A stretch of DNA of 64,000 bases, taken from positions 434,001 to 498,000 of the forward strand of contig JAACJP010000017.1 of assembly GCA_013368375.1 (NCBI GenBank). The letters are read 5' to 3'. A program made the translations under genes and the position numbers. Every line of letters starts with the position of its first letter. The first letter of the stretch is position 1. Below, piece after piece: positions 11,601 through 21,773 of this stretch. The DNA comes from Tricholomella constricta. Lineage: Eukaryota > Basidiomycota > Agaricomycetes > Agaricales > Lyophyllaceae. The notes below the pieces were generated by a model that saw nothing but the letters and a program-made list of their open reading frames with translations, was not told the DNA's origin and searched no databases.

Positions 11601-13779
11601 TGGCCACAGCGCCCGTAACAGAGATTAATTGCCAAAAACAAAAAGAACAGACAAAAATTCAGATCAAAGAAAAAAAAACACAAAAAACAAGCCCAGAAAT
11701 AGCACCCGGGATAGGAGTCCCTCACCTTGCCGCAAGCCCAAAGCGCACAGAACAGAAGGCCCTTCGGAAAAAGCACGCATTATTGTGTGGAGACTGCTCC
11801 ACACCCACACCAAGTCCTCTAGCATAAACTGGAAAGGCACCGCATCAGACTTCCTCGAAGGCGCGTCGATTGTCCTCGTAATAAGAACCGCTGGGGGGGC
11901 AGATGCACACGACAGATGAGCACAAGAACAAAGAGTCAAACACCCGGTGCACATGGGACGAGACGCTCCGTCGTGGTCGTGCCTGCCCGCGCAGCCCAAA
12001 TGGTTGACAACTTGAATGCCGGAGGGGCTACCCATTGACAGTGGCATGAAGTATGTAGAAGCTTCTGCGAGACACATGGACCGACGGCGAAGCACGGTAC
12101 GCGAACCCAGAGAGCCAGACGCAAAAGCCAGAGCTTCGTCCAGAGAAGGCTGGATGTGTGTGAGTAGAGTATGTAGCTTTTGGCGGTGCGGGCGAGAGTA
12201 TAGTCTAACATAGTTGTAGGCGTAGGCTCAGATTGGCATGGGGAGGGGAGGTATACATCAATCAATCTGACCGTCTGAGCCTTGGATTTCGCTGTGCGAG
12301 TGGGTCGCCCCCCCTCTGCGTAATGGTATCCGCGTCAGCATCAGGCGCCGGAAGCCCAGTCACGAACAGCACGAAACGTGAACCGAGCCACGCCGCACTT
12401 CAAGCCTTGAAAGCCACATGGAGGCTTCGGAGTAGTTTGCTCGCCCATCCTGCGATCAGCCTGTGTTTTGATTCGCTCCTTACTATCATCTTCGCCGGCG
12501 CTAGACCAGAGTCCGGGATCTGATGAAGAAGGGCAGAGTTGTTGAGTTGTGTTTCAAGGACGGTAAGAGCGGGAAGTTGGGCCGTTGTATGTACGTGCCC
12601 TACATATGGATTCATAAGCTGGAACCTCGGAATTAAGACCTGAAGTTAACCGTCGAGAGAATGACAATGAAGAGAGAGGGTGAAGGCACGCTGTACGACA
12701 ACAACCTCACCAGCACAAGTAAGAGAGTAATAAAACGACAGGCATTCAAAGGTGATATGCACGAGTAAGGAGACGCATATGCTGTCCGATTAACTCAGAG
12801 TCTGCAGCTCAAAGTTGCTGTGATCGCGCGAGATACAGATCCCGGATGCCTCGGGAAGACGTTTCCAGACGAATCACGAGCGCGAACGAGAACACGAGGG
12901 AAGCGCAGAAAGGAGGTCGGAAGAAGAGGGGGGGTGATGTCGTGATGTATTGGGCGCCGCTCCACCGTTCTCGGAGAAGGGGGTCTAAGCAGAAGGGATG
13001 AAGAGCGGCTGGCGACCACGCTCCGGCCGCCTTCTATGTAATCGCGCACGGATATGCAACGCACATGTACATGCGTGTCGGTCTTGTGGACCCCTGTCAT
13101 GAGCAGGTGCGAGTGTGGGGTTGAACCGGAAGCGACGACTGTGCACCCCTCCATGCGCTGATCATTGTACTTCGGAGGATGAGCCTTAGAAGAGCGCTCG
13201 AGTTGAATGTCGAAATTCGCAGGGGGTGGTGTGGAGAAACCTCCGCGGAGATTAAGACGTTGCCTGCTTCCGAAGGTCTCCTAAGTATAGCTTTCAACAC
13301 TTGAATCATTGTAGTTCCTCTGATGTTGATTCACCGGTTTACTTCAGTCGCGTCCAAGGAGCTGAGGATTGCCGAAAATTTTCAGCCTAGAGCCACTTGT
13401 TCTATTTTTCCCTCCAGAGGAGAGGCGTAGGTGAGGAAACGGAGAAGATGAGCACATATTTGAATTTTGAAAGTAACTCTCCGCGCAACATAAGTCTGTG
13501 GCATGTTTGCTGATCGCCTTGAGAACAAACAGTCTAGTGAGGTCAAGCAAGCCAAGTACTACGCCTATGTTAAAATAATCTCTTATTGAAACTCTAAGCG
13601 CGTCAAAAGATCAACCACATTCAGGTCAGGTCGCCCGTAGCACGCATGTATCCAAAATATCATCTTATTATCAAAAAAAAGAGAACTTCACAAACATTTT
13701 GAAAAATACGGGCCACAAATATCCACGACGCTCATCATCCATTCCCTTGACCTGGCCATGCCGACCACGAACGAAAAGT
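8685..13779. other. 5 kb gene-poor stretch
   Basis: The 8.8-10.6 kb part is pyrimidine-rich on the plus strand and has a CCTCTT-type microsatellite near 9777-9832. That is consistent with an upstream regulatory region for the orphan gene starting at 8684. Frames on the minus strand between 11.6 and 12.6 kb include hydrophobic stretches, but I could not join them into a protein or match a family. Confidence 0.45.
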
Positions 13780-15167
13780 TCAGCTTTGCGCAGGGTTGTT
13801 CTCAGCAAAGTACTCGTGCGAGTCCGCATTCTTGACCGCAATGTCCGGCTGGTCGTTGGCAAGCTTCCGACAGTTGGGTTGGCCGTACGCGTAGTCCCTC
13901 GTCCCTCCATTTTTGGTGAAATGAGAGGCTTCGTGGACGATGGTCCCGGCCTGCAGAAGCGTAGGCGGTCAGATTGTACGACCCTCGCGATATTTATGAG
14001 GGTTTAAATACTTTGGAGTCAGTCCCGGTCTCAGGGGCGGACCAGAATGCGTCTGAGTAGAAGTTAGCTCCCAGTATTACGATATATTTATGCTGAGAGG
14101 CTCACTACACAGATATATGTAGCCAAAACTAGTATGAGCCGTCAGTCAAAGAGAAGTGTTGGGCTGAAGCGGCGGCTTACGTGTTGGGATAAACATAGGC
14201 AAAAACGCCAGGCTTGTTGCAGTTGCAGTCATATGTATAGGTCGAGAGGTCCCCGTTCAGACTGATGGCGGTAAAGTGCCCCAAGACTGTTAGACGACGC
14301 GTCGAAAGGAATGAACCAAACCAGGTGGTGAACCGGGAACTCGATCCGAGATGCAAAGCAAGATAACTAGATTGTGGATTATGGATGAGTGCCATGCACT
14401 TAAGAAACGAAAGATTTGGATCACTTACTCTACGGCACCGCTGACGTATGCTTGAGCTGAGGATACAGCGGCGGTGATGTCCGTTTCTTGCGAAGCCGTA
14501 CAGGCGTTGAAAGTACGCTTCGCATTTACAGACCTCGCAACGGCGAGGGTCCCAGTCAACTTGGCGGTGTGCGACTCGGCGTCAGCGTAGACAGGGAGGG
14601 CTTCGTTGAAGACATCGACGACATGGAAAAGGTTGTTGGCCACGATGTCATATATGCCTTCGCCGGGGTAGGTGAAATTATATGCCTCGGACACTTCAGC
14701 GAAGAGCATGAGCCTTACAGAGACAAGGGGAAACATAAAAGACATGCACGTACAGTCATGTACGAGTTCTATAAATTCACCGGGGCCAAGGTTAGTGAGG
14801 GCATCGTCACCGGCGGCGATGGCGACCGAGGGGACGTATTTTGCCCTTATTCCAGTAAATGCTGGGGTGGCACCGCTGGCATCGGTGATCGTGAACGTGT
14901 CAGCAGGAAGAGTAGAGAGCGGCGAGAGCGGGTCATTGAGTATTTTCAGAGCCTCGTCGCCGATGTTGGTGACGGTGGTGATGACCTTTAGGTTCTGTAC
15001 GCCATCCACGACGGCGGGACCTTGAATCCGGATGAATTGAGATACACGGGTAGGAGTTCAGCAAGATTCATACCAGACACCTTGAGAGAAAGCTTGGGGG
15101 TTGCTGAGACGAGTACGGCACAGGTTGCAATGGCAGTAAGGACAGCTGAGAACTGTTTGAGGCCCAT
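13780..15167 (-). CDS. secreted M35 peptidyl-Lys metalloendopeptidase precursor
   Basis: This is a zinc endoprotease of the deuterolysin (M35) family that cuts before lysine and is secreted with a propeptide. Seven exons (15167-15074, 15020-14754, 14693-14429, 14366-14181, 14128-14106, 14052-14012, 13950-13780) give 348 residues; two of the exons are only 23 and 41 nt. A signal peptide (FSAVLTAIATCAVLVSA) is followed by a pro-region with LKVITTVTNIGDE. The mature part begins near TFNACTAS and carries the HEASH zinc site (H298, E299, H302) and the third ligand D311 in GGTRDYAYGQ. Cysteines match the two family disulfides, with one extra Cys in QPNCRKL. An upstream in-frame ATG exists at 15194, but a TATAAAG box at 15205-15211 would place the transcript start after it, so I prefer 15167. 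Confidence 0.92.
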
Positions 15168-15879
15168 CTTAGAGTTGAGGGATTGTAGACGCATCCTGGA
15201 GCGACTTTATAGCCATCTATCGACAGGGGTTGATGAAGAAGAAGTTAGAAATAGCAGGGTCTAACTTAAGCTGGTAGTATGAGCGCGTAAGGGATGACAA
15301 GGCGTTTGGCATAGGAACAATACGGAAGCAGCACGAGAAGCAGTCCTTGAGTTAGAGCACCTGGGGTGGCGGGCGGAACGCTGGGGTATCGTCCGAATCG
15401 CGTCTGGGATCAAGGTGCAAGATAATTCCCATGGCGAGGGCAAGAAGAGGATGAGATGGCACTCAGCCAGAAGGTCGCACTCTAAAGCTCAGCCAATGAT
15501 CGCATTCTAAAGCCCTGAATCAAGCCCTTAGATTCGAGTGTTTATTTTCGGAAGCGAAATCAAGGCGCGTCGCGTTGAAGTGAGGCGCTGATGGGCAAAT
15601 CATCGTTGAAGAGCAGCGTGATAGGGCAAGCGGTAGTTTTTGGGCCATCGCATTGAGTGAAAAAAACCCAGGCGCGTTTATGAGAGAATATATACAGGTG
15701 AAAGGAAGAGGAATAGAATGAAGTTCGTTGGAGAAAAGGAATCGCATCACATGATCTGATACGGCCTCGCATCGCCTGCATCGTCCCCCTCCTTAAGGCT
15801 TCCGGACGTGAAGTCTTTGTATTCATCGAATTCGAAGTTCCATATAACCTTCCGAATTTGCGCGCAAAAATACGCCTCG
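15168..15879. promoter_or_regulatory. divergent intergenic region with TATA box
   Basis: TATAAAG on the minus strand (15211-15205) lies 38-44 bp before the M35 start codon. The remainder up to the CFAP20-domain gene holds no supportable frame. Confidence 0.55.
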
Positions 15880-16891
15880 ATGTTTTCCGCGGCCATCCAA
15901 CCCTCCGTCGTTTCGCTGTTTTCATCCACGAGCTCAGCTCCTTTACAGTTATTTACTCAAACCGTCGACCCTTCCCTACCAACAGACTCGTGTATTCACC
16001 TCCTCCACGACGAATCCTCTCAACCCACACCAGCGACGCCCGCGGCGCTCTTGACCCCTCCTTCTCAAAGCCAGACCGACGACCCCGACTACGCTCTAAA
16101 CCAAACCGTGCTTCAGATCCAATCGCCTACCCTCCGAACCACTTACATCCAGTGCCCACCTGTCGGGCTGCATGACGGTGACAAGCTTCCCAACTTGGGT
16201 ATCAAGCACCCATGGATGCATATGCAAGTTCGCAATATGGGAAGAGAATGGGCTTTCGAGGTCGGTCTTGTCGATCACGCCGGCCGCATGGGGATCCTTC
16301 GGCTCTCTACATTTCAGGTGCGTCTTCATTCCTGCCTCTACGCCACGTACGAGATTTCCCCTCCTTGTGAAATCTACCTACAAATCTTGCCGATCCCCGG
16401 GAACCAGCGACCGGGAATCCGAGCTCACTTACGCACATATGCATCTCTTTACCATTCCAAGCTACGCGTTCCACACTCTTTTTCCTCGGACCCTGCTCGG
16501 GTGCTCATGAACACCTACGTACTCTATCCAGAAACAACCCCGGCTCCGGCTCCCCCCACTCAACCCCGCGCCCGCTTCGAACAGTCACCATTACAGTAGG
16601 GGCGCGTATCCCCTTCTACACCTTCCGCTCGCCTTCCCCTCTTCGTCCTCGCGTCCGCTGACCGCATGGGCCACCCTCAACCTCTGCCTGCCCTCCTATC
16701 TGCCATACTTCTCGTCTCCGAAATTAACAGCAGGCGCCCGAGGCACGCGCAATGACGTGCCATGCGGGACGTACAGCCATATGGCATACGTCCGCGTCTA
16801 TGCGACGTGCAGGCTCAGGCGGATTTGGTTCACTGAGGGTGGCCCGGCGCAGAAGGCCCCGTGGGAGTTCGAGCTGTACGAGGGCGAATAG
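15880..16891 (+). CDS. CFAP20/DUF667-domain protein
   Basis: Two exons (15880-16317 and 16532-16891) give 265 residues. The start MFSAAIQPSVVSLFSS, the TTYIQCP stretch, LGIKHPWMHMQVRNMGREWAFEV and the closing YSHMAYVRVYATCRLRRIWF follow the CFAP20 domain from end to end. In ciliated organisms this protein binds axonemal microtubules, and relatives also occur in the nucleus. Compared with the roughly 190-residue animal protein there are insertions after residue 45 and around KQPRLRLPPL. The 214 bp intron is unusually long for this window, but only the acceptor at 16531 gives the FQ-KQP junction expected at the end of the first half. Confidence 0.88.
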
Positions 16892-17319
16892 ATGCTATCG
16901 CGTTTTGGGGGGTTTGAAATTGGTTTTTGGGGTTGCCGCCTCCTCTTCGTGTTCACGCTTCGGGGGTGCTTGAAGATGGATTTGCTCACTTCAAGGTAGC
17001 TATTACTTCATCTTTAATGAAATTGTGGAACCGACAACAACAACACGGCAGACTGAATGACGATATGTATATGTATTTTTTGTGATTTACGTGAGATATT
17101 TAGCATACAAACAGAATGCAATGCAATGTCCGTTGTCCATGGAATGCTTCAGATATCATTAAATGTCCGATGCGATGCGATGATATGATGGTATAGTATA
17201 GTAGATGTCCGTGAGTATGATATAGGTTATCTGCGAAACGCTGTCAGAACCATGTACGCAAATGGACGAAAGCGACTCGACATACCAAGAAAATTTTCTT
17301 AAGAGTTGCGCTACACACG
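16892..17319. other. intergenic, 3' flank of copy A
   Basis: No gene is seen. The part next to 17320 resembles the 3' flanks of copies B and C (TGTCC-rich, ATGATATA stretches), so the duplication extended past the stop codons. Confidence 0.4.
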
Positions 17320-18200
17320 CTACAAGGTCGGACGACGGACGCGCAGAAGGGCCTTGGCCTTCTTGGTAACACGTTTGAATCTCGTCGTCTCCTTGAGCGA
17401 TGCAGCAGGTGTCGTCGGGGCCACAATTGGTGCCTCCACGACACACGCCTCCTGTTCCGCGACCCAGCATTCGACCCTTGCAACGCGGTCGACCCTCTCA
17501 ACTTTTACGACCTCGGCCTCAACCAACGCCGCTTCCTTGACTTCGGGCTCCTTCACCTCAATCACAGATATGCAGTGACGACGACCTTGACCTTGAGGGG
17601 CAAAATAGGAGTCTACCTCCTCGAGGTCAAGGGTGTGTGGAGTCTGGAAGGGGCTGGCGAGGGCGGTGGTGATGTGTTCTGAGAGACGACGCGCTGGCAT
17701 GGACATGCGGCGGGCAAAGGGGCGGAGGGAGAGAGTGGGTGACTTGCCCATTTTCATGGGTGACGGGAGCTTAGAGAAGGGGTTGGTGAATTTATTAGGG
17801 GAAGTAGTGACTGCAGAAAACAAAGTAGTCAGGATTCATACAGGAGGAAGAGCAGCGAGAATGGCTTACAGTCCCCCCCGAAGTCTCCCGACACTTTCGA
17901 TGCATCGTCATTGGCAGATGCGGTATCTACGAGGGTAGATGTGGTGGATTTGAGTGAGTGGATGCTAATGGTGCAACGGGGTTTAGAGAGAATTTCACGA
18001 ACAGGCATCTGGGGGGCTAGCGATGGGCATAGCCAGAAGATGAAGATAGCCGTGACGCTCTGTAGTGGTCATTAGTATGAGAACATATAGGCCTCGAAGA
18101 CTGGAGGACATACTACCGTGATGTACTGGGTGTAGGCCGGGATGAGGGAGATAAACTGGATGATGATGGGAAGGCGCTGTTCGACGATAATTGTCGACAT
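17320..18200 (-). CDS. unrecognised three-exon family, copy A
   Basis: Exons 18200-18117, 18059-17870 and 17810-17320 give 254 residues. Residues about 10-45 are strongly hydrophobic (LPIIIQFISLIPAYTQYI, then AIFIFWL), so a membrane segment is likely. A basic Ser/Thr stretch (ILSKPRR and following), a Pro/Ser-rich block with RRMSMPARRLSEHI, a Val/Glu-rich acidic region and a basic C-terminus ending RRPTL come next. I recognise no family. Copies B (18859-19748) and C (46949-47837) share this exon plan exactly (84 + 190 + about 500 nt), so the gene is real and duplicated. In copy A the first donor reads GTAGTATGT instead of GTATGT, a 3 nt change at the splice site. Confidence 0.82.
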
Positions 18201-18470
18201 TGTGTTATAGGAGTATTGTCAAGTTATAGTGTGTGTGATGTGGTTTGGGTTCAAGATGTTATGACGATTTGGGGGGAAACGAGGTGAATTTATACAGGAG
18301 TTCAAGTGGGTCAGTTCCCAATTAGTAAAGCCCTCCTATTGCTCCTATTCACACTTTTCTTTCAGTGAGTTAGAGGACGAAGGAGACAAACCGAAAGGGT
18401 CCGAAACAACGGAGGCAAATTGAATCAGCTTGAAGCTTCCAAATGCGGTAGACGCGACGCGTTGTTTGTC
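18201..18470 (-). promoter_or_regulatory. duplicated promoter of copy A
   Basis: This flank is alignable by eye with the flanks of copies B and C. Shared elements are a CTCCTATTGCTCCTATT block at 18333-18349, a TATAAATT-type box near 18285, and an ACGCGT hexamer at 18457-18462 followed by TTTGTCATTCGCG-like sequence. Confidence 0.65.
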
Positions 18471-18858
18471 ATTCGCGCCCGAAGCAAATACGCGCCGCAT
18501 ATGTCGGCGCTGGGGTTAGGCACTTGCTTTCGTGGTTTCTCTGAAAGACACCATCAGTCATGCCTCCGTTTTTCTGTAACAGAACCAACCAAATTCGCAA
18601 ATACACAAAGGGGATTTCAAGCATATCAATTATTTTCTTTGTTTTTAGGGTAGATACAGTGAAGATGCAGTACAATGTCCATGTCCGATGAATGCTTTAG
18701 GTATCAATGAATGTCCGGTGATGATGATATAGTACAAGGAATGTCCATGAGTATGATTTTGGTTATCTGCACAGCGCGGTCAAAATCAACCAGGTACGCA
18801 AAATATGAAGAGGACTTTACATACCGAGGCAACATCCTTGGAAACTGCACTGCACACT

Positions 18859-19748
18859 CTACAAGGTCGGACGACGGCTGCGCAGAAAGACTTTTTTCGC
18901 CTTCTTGGTAACGCAATTCCATCCCTTCGTCTCCTTGAGCGATGCAGCAGGTGTCGTCGGGGCCACAACCGGCGCCTCCACGACACACGCCTCCTGTTCC
19001 GCGACCCAGCATTCAACCCTTGCCAAGCGATCAACTCTCTCAACTTTTACGACCTCAACCTCAACCAACGCCGCTTCCTTGACTTCGGGCTCCTTCAGCT
19101 CAACCACGGATATGCAATGGTGAGCGTGACGGCGACCTTGACCTTGGAGGGCAAAATAGGAGTCTGCCTCCTCGTGGTCAGCAGTATAGGGAGTTTGGAA
19201 GGGGCTGGCGAGGGCGGTGGTGATGTGTTCTGAGAGACGACGCGCTGGCATGGACATGCGGCGGGCAAAGGGGCGGAGAGAGAGAGTAGGTGACTTGCCC
19301 ATTTTCATGGGCGACGGGAGCTTAGAGAAGGGGTTGGTGAATTTATTAGGGGAAGTAGTGACTGCAGAAAACAAAGCGATCAGGATTTGTGCAGGAGGAA
19401 GAGGAGCAAGAATGGCTTACAGTCCCCCACGAAGTCTCCCGACACTTTCGATGCACCGTCATTGGCGGATGCAGTATCTACGAGGGTAGATGTGGTGGAT
19501 TTGAGTGAGTGGATGCTAACGGTGCGACGGGGTTTAGAGAGAATTTCACGAACAGGCATCTGGGGGGCTAGCGATGGGCATAGCCAGAAGATGAAGATAG
19601 CCGTAACGCTCTGTAGTGGTCATCAGTATAACGACGCATAGGCCTCGAAGACTGGAGGACATACCGTGATATACTGGGTGTAGGCCGGGATGAGGGAGAT
19701 GAATTGGATGATGATGGGGAGGCGCTGTTCGACAATGATTGTCGACAT
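18859..19748 (-). CDS. unrecognised three-exon family, copy B
   Basis: Exons 19748-19665, 19610-19421 and 19361-18859 give 258 residues with the same hydrophobic N-terminus, RRMSMPARRLSEHI block, acidic Val/Glu region and VTKKAK...RRPTL end as copy A. The copies differ mainly in the acidic region and the last 25 residues. The introns (54 and 59 bp) sit at identical positions. The tandem, same-strand arrangement with copied 5' and 3' flanks points to a segmental duplication. All three frames remain open, so each is probably functional. Function is unknown; a small membrane-anchored protein is the best inference. Confidence 0.82.
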
Positions 19749-20047
19749 TATGTTATAGGAGTATTGTCAAGTTATAGTGTGTGTGATGTGGTTTGGGTTC
19801 AAGATGTTGTGGCGATTTGGGGAGAAACGAGCTCAATTTATACAGGAGTTCAAGTGGGTCGGATCCCAAATAGTAAAGCCCTCCTATTGCTCCTATTTCT
19901 CCTATTGCGCCAGCGATTGACCCTAGATTTACGCCTTGCGCAAGCTTCACAACGGGGCACGCGAATACGACGCGTTATTTGGCAATCACGTCAAAATCAA
20001 ACAACACGTCGAAATATTACCCGCTCAAGTCACTATCGATCTCACAA
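19749..20047. promoter_or_regulatory. divergent promoter of copy B and PEP-mutase-like gene
   Basis: The half next to copy B repeats the family promoter: TATAAATT-type box near 19836, CTCCTATTGCTCCTATT at 19880-19896 and ACGCGT at 19970-19975. The copied stretch ends about 70 bp before the plus-strand start codon. Confidence 0.6.
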
Positions 20048-20917
20048 ATGGCATCTCCCATCCAGGTCGACAACTCCTACGCTACCAAGCTCCAAGAGCT
20101 CCACACTCCGGGTACCCCCGTCGTCTTCGCCAACGTCTACGACCCCGCCTCCACCGCCGCCGTTCTCTCTCTCAACACAGGCAGCAGCACCCCCGTCAAG
20201 GCCATCGCCACCGCATCCTACGCCATCGCCGAAAGTTACGGCGTCCCCGACGAGAAACTCACCCTATCCCTCAACCTCGACGCCATCGCACGCATCGCGC
20301 CCCTCGTGCGCGCTGCCGGCCTCCCCCTCAGTGCAGATCTCCAGGACGGCTACGGCACGCAGCTTGTCGAGACCATCCAAAAGGCCGTCGCGCTCGGCGT
20401 CGTGGGCGCTAACATCGAGGACTCCTATCCCGAGAAGGGGCATGCGCGGGGCATGGAGTGCCTTCGGAGCGTCGAGGAGCAGGTTGAGCGTATCAAGCTC
20501 GCGAAGCAGACGGCGGAGGACGCGGGCGTGAAGGACTTTGTCATTAATGCGAGGACGGACATCCTAAAGTTGGATCCGCGGCCGAGTGGATGGTCCCAGG
20601 AGATGGTGGTGGATGAGGCAGTGCGGCGGGGGAAGGCGTACTTGGAGGCGGGCGCGACGTGTGTGTTCGTGTGGGGTGGGAGCCCGAAAGGCGTCACTCG
20701 TGCGGAGGTGGAGAGACTGGTACGAGAGCTGAATGGCAAGGTGGCGGTAAAGTTGGCCGGTGATGAGAAAGGGCTGTCGGTGAAGGAGACAGCTGAGATT
20801 GGGGTTTGTCGCATCAGCGTTGGGCCCAGTCTTTGGTTTGAAGCTATGAACGCCGTAAAGAGAAGTGCTGCGCGTATCTTGGGCGGCGGCCAGTTGTGGG
20901 CAGGTGCCACAGCTTGA
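20048..20917 (+). CDS. PEP mutase / isocitrate lyase superfamily enzyme
   Basis: A single exon encodes 289 residues of the phosphoenolpyruvate mutase-isocitrate lyase superfamily. These are TIM-barrel enzymes that make or break C-C or C-P bonds next to a carboxylate, using Mg2+. Visible are the barrel start TPVVFANVYDPAS, the metal-site loop SADLQDGYG (D97, D100), GANIEDS with its acidic pair, and NARTD. The isocitrate lyase KKCGH catalytic loop is absent, which puts it with the carboxyvinyl-phosphonate mutase/oxaloacetate hydrolase-like branch; the exact substrate cannot be told. The chosen ATG begins MASPIQVDNSY. An in-frame ATG at 19979 would add 23 residues unlike the family. Lack of introns is unusual in this window. 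Confidence 0.88.
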   Translation: MASPIQVDNSYATKLQELHTPGTPVVFANVYDPASTAAVLSLNTGSSTPVKAIATASYAIAESYGVPDEKLTLSLNLDAIARIAPLVRAAGLPLSADLQDGYGTQLVETIQKAVALGVVGANIEDSYPEKGHARGMECLRSVEEQVERIKLAKQTAEDAGVKDFVINARTDILKLDPRPSGWSQEMVVDEAVRRGKAYLEAGATCVFVWGGSPKGVTRAEVERLVRELNGKVAVKLAGDEKGLSVKETAEIGVCRISVGPSLWFEAMNAVKRSAARILGGGQLWAGATA

Positions 20918-21773
20918 AAGGAAGAATACGTCAAGCTGGAATCTGAGTTGTATTTTATGGTGGTGGTGGGATGTATATCACAAGATGTGGGTCCTTGTAT
21001 GAGTTTGTACAATTATTTTCCTGTACAATAAGTAGGAAGAGAGGACTGAACATCTGTACACCATGGCAGGCTCGAGCGGCAAAGTATAATCGGCAGTGAT
21101 CTGAACAACCTCCATTTTATATGGAAACATCCAGTTCCTCTTTTGTTTTATTCAAGGAAATAGACATTAGACCCCACAAGTTCAACTATGACCTCGAAAC
21201 CCCATCAGGGCATATCATGATTCTTCAATATGATTTATGCTTATGGAAGATGACCATAAAAAATAGGCCTCAGCTTATATACCGGTCCCCCGGAGCTGGA
21301 TGAACCCATTTCGATCAAATCAAGCAGTACGATTATAGAGACCAGGAATGCTGTGGCGCAAGTTTGTGCTGATGGTTTTCAGTCTGCTGTGGACCGAGTT
21401 CTGCGGCCACGACAGCCCTCTGGCCGTTAGCACACCTCCTGTTCCAATGAGTGCAAGCCAACAGCCCGTTACATTGTCAGAGCCCTGCACGAGAGATATC
21501 AACAAAACCGAACGAGCATGTACATGGCAGAGGTGAATGTAAGGTGTATCGTATTATTATTGCATTACACAAGTTGTCAGCCGATTTATCGACGACGGCT
21601 CTGCTGCACCTTCAAGGGTAGACGAGTCCAAGATAACAGAAGTTTGTAAAGTGCTGCAATGGGTATTATTGAGTCCAGCAATTGCTAGTAGGATACGAGT
21701 ACTTAGTAAGAAGCAAAGGGGCAGAGCGACGTGCAAGATGAGCAAAGAAAGCGTGTGCGTATGCGTGTCCATG
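20918..21773. other. convergent intergenic region
   Basis: 856 bp between the 3' ends of the PEP-mutase-like gene and MSH6. No supportable gene is seen. Confidence 0.5.

Noticed and set aside
11570..12615. Possible multi-exon membrane protein on the minus strand
   Set aside because: Hydrophobic frames exist, but I could not join them in phase or recognise a family.
17159..17501. Cys-rich frames such as GGVCRGGTNCGPDDTCC over copies A and B
   Set aside because: They lie within exon 3 of the real genes in another frame and appear in all copies only because the DNA is duplicated.
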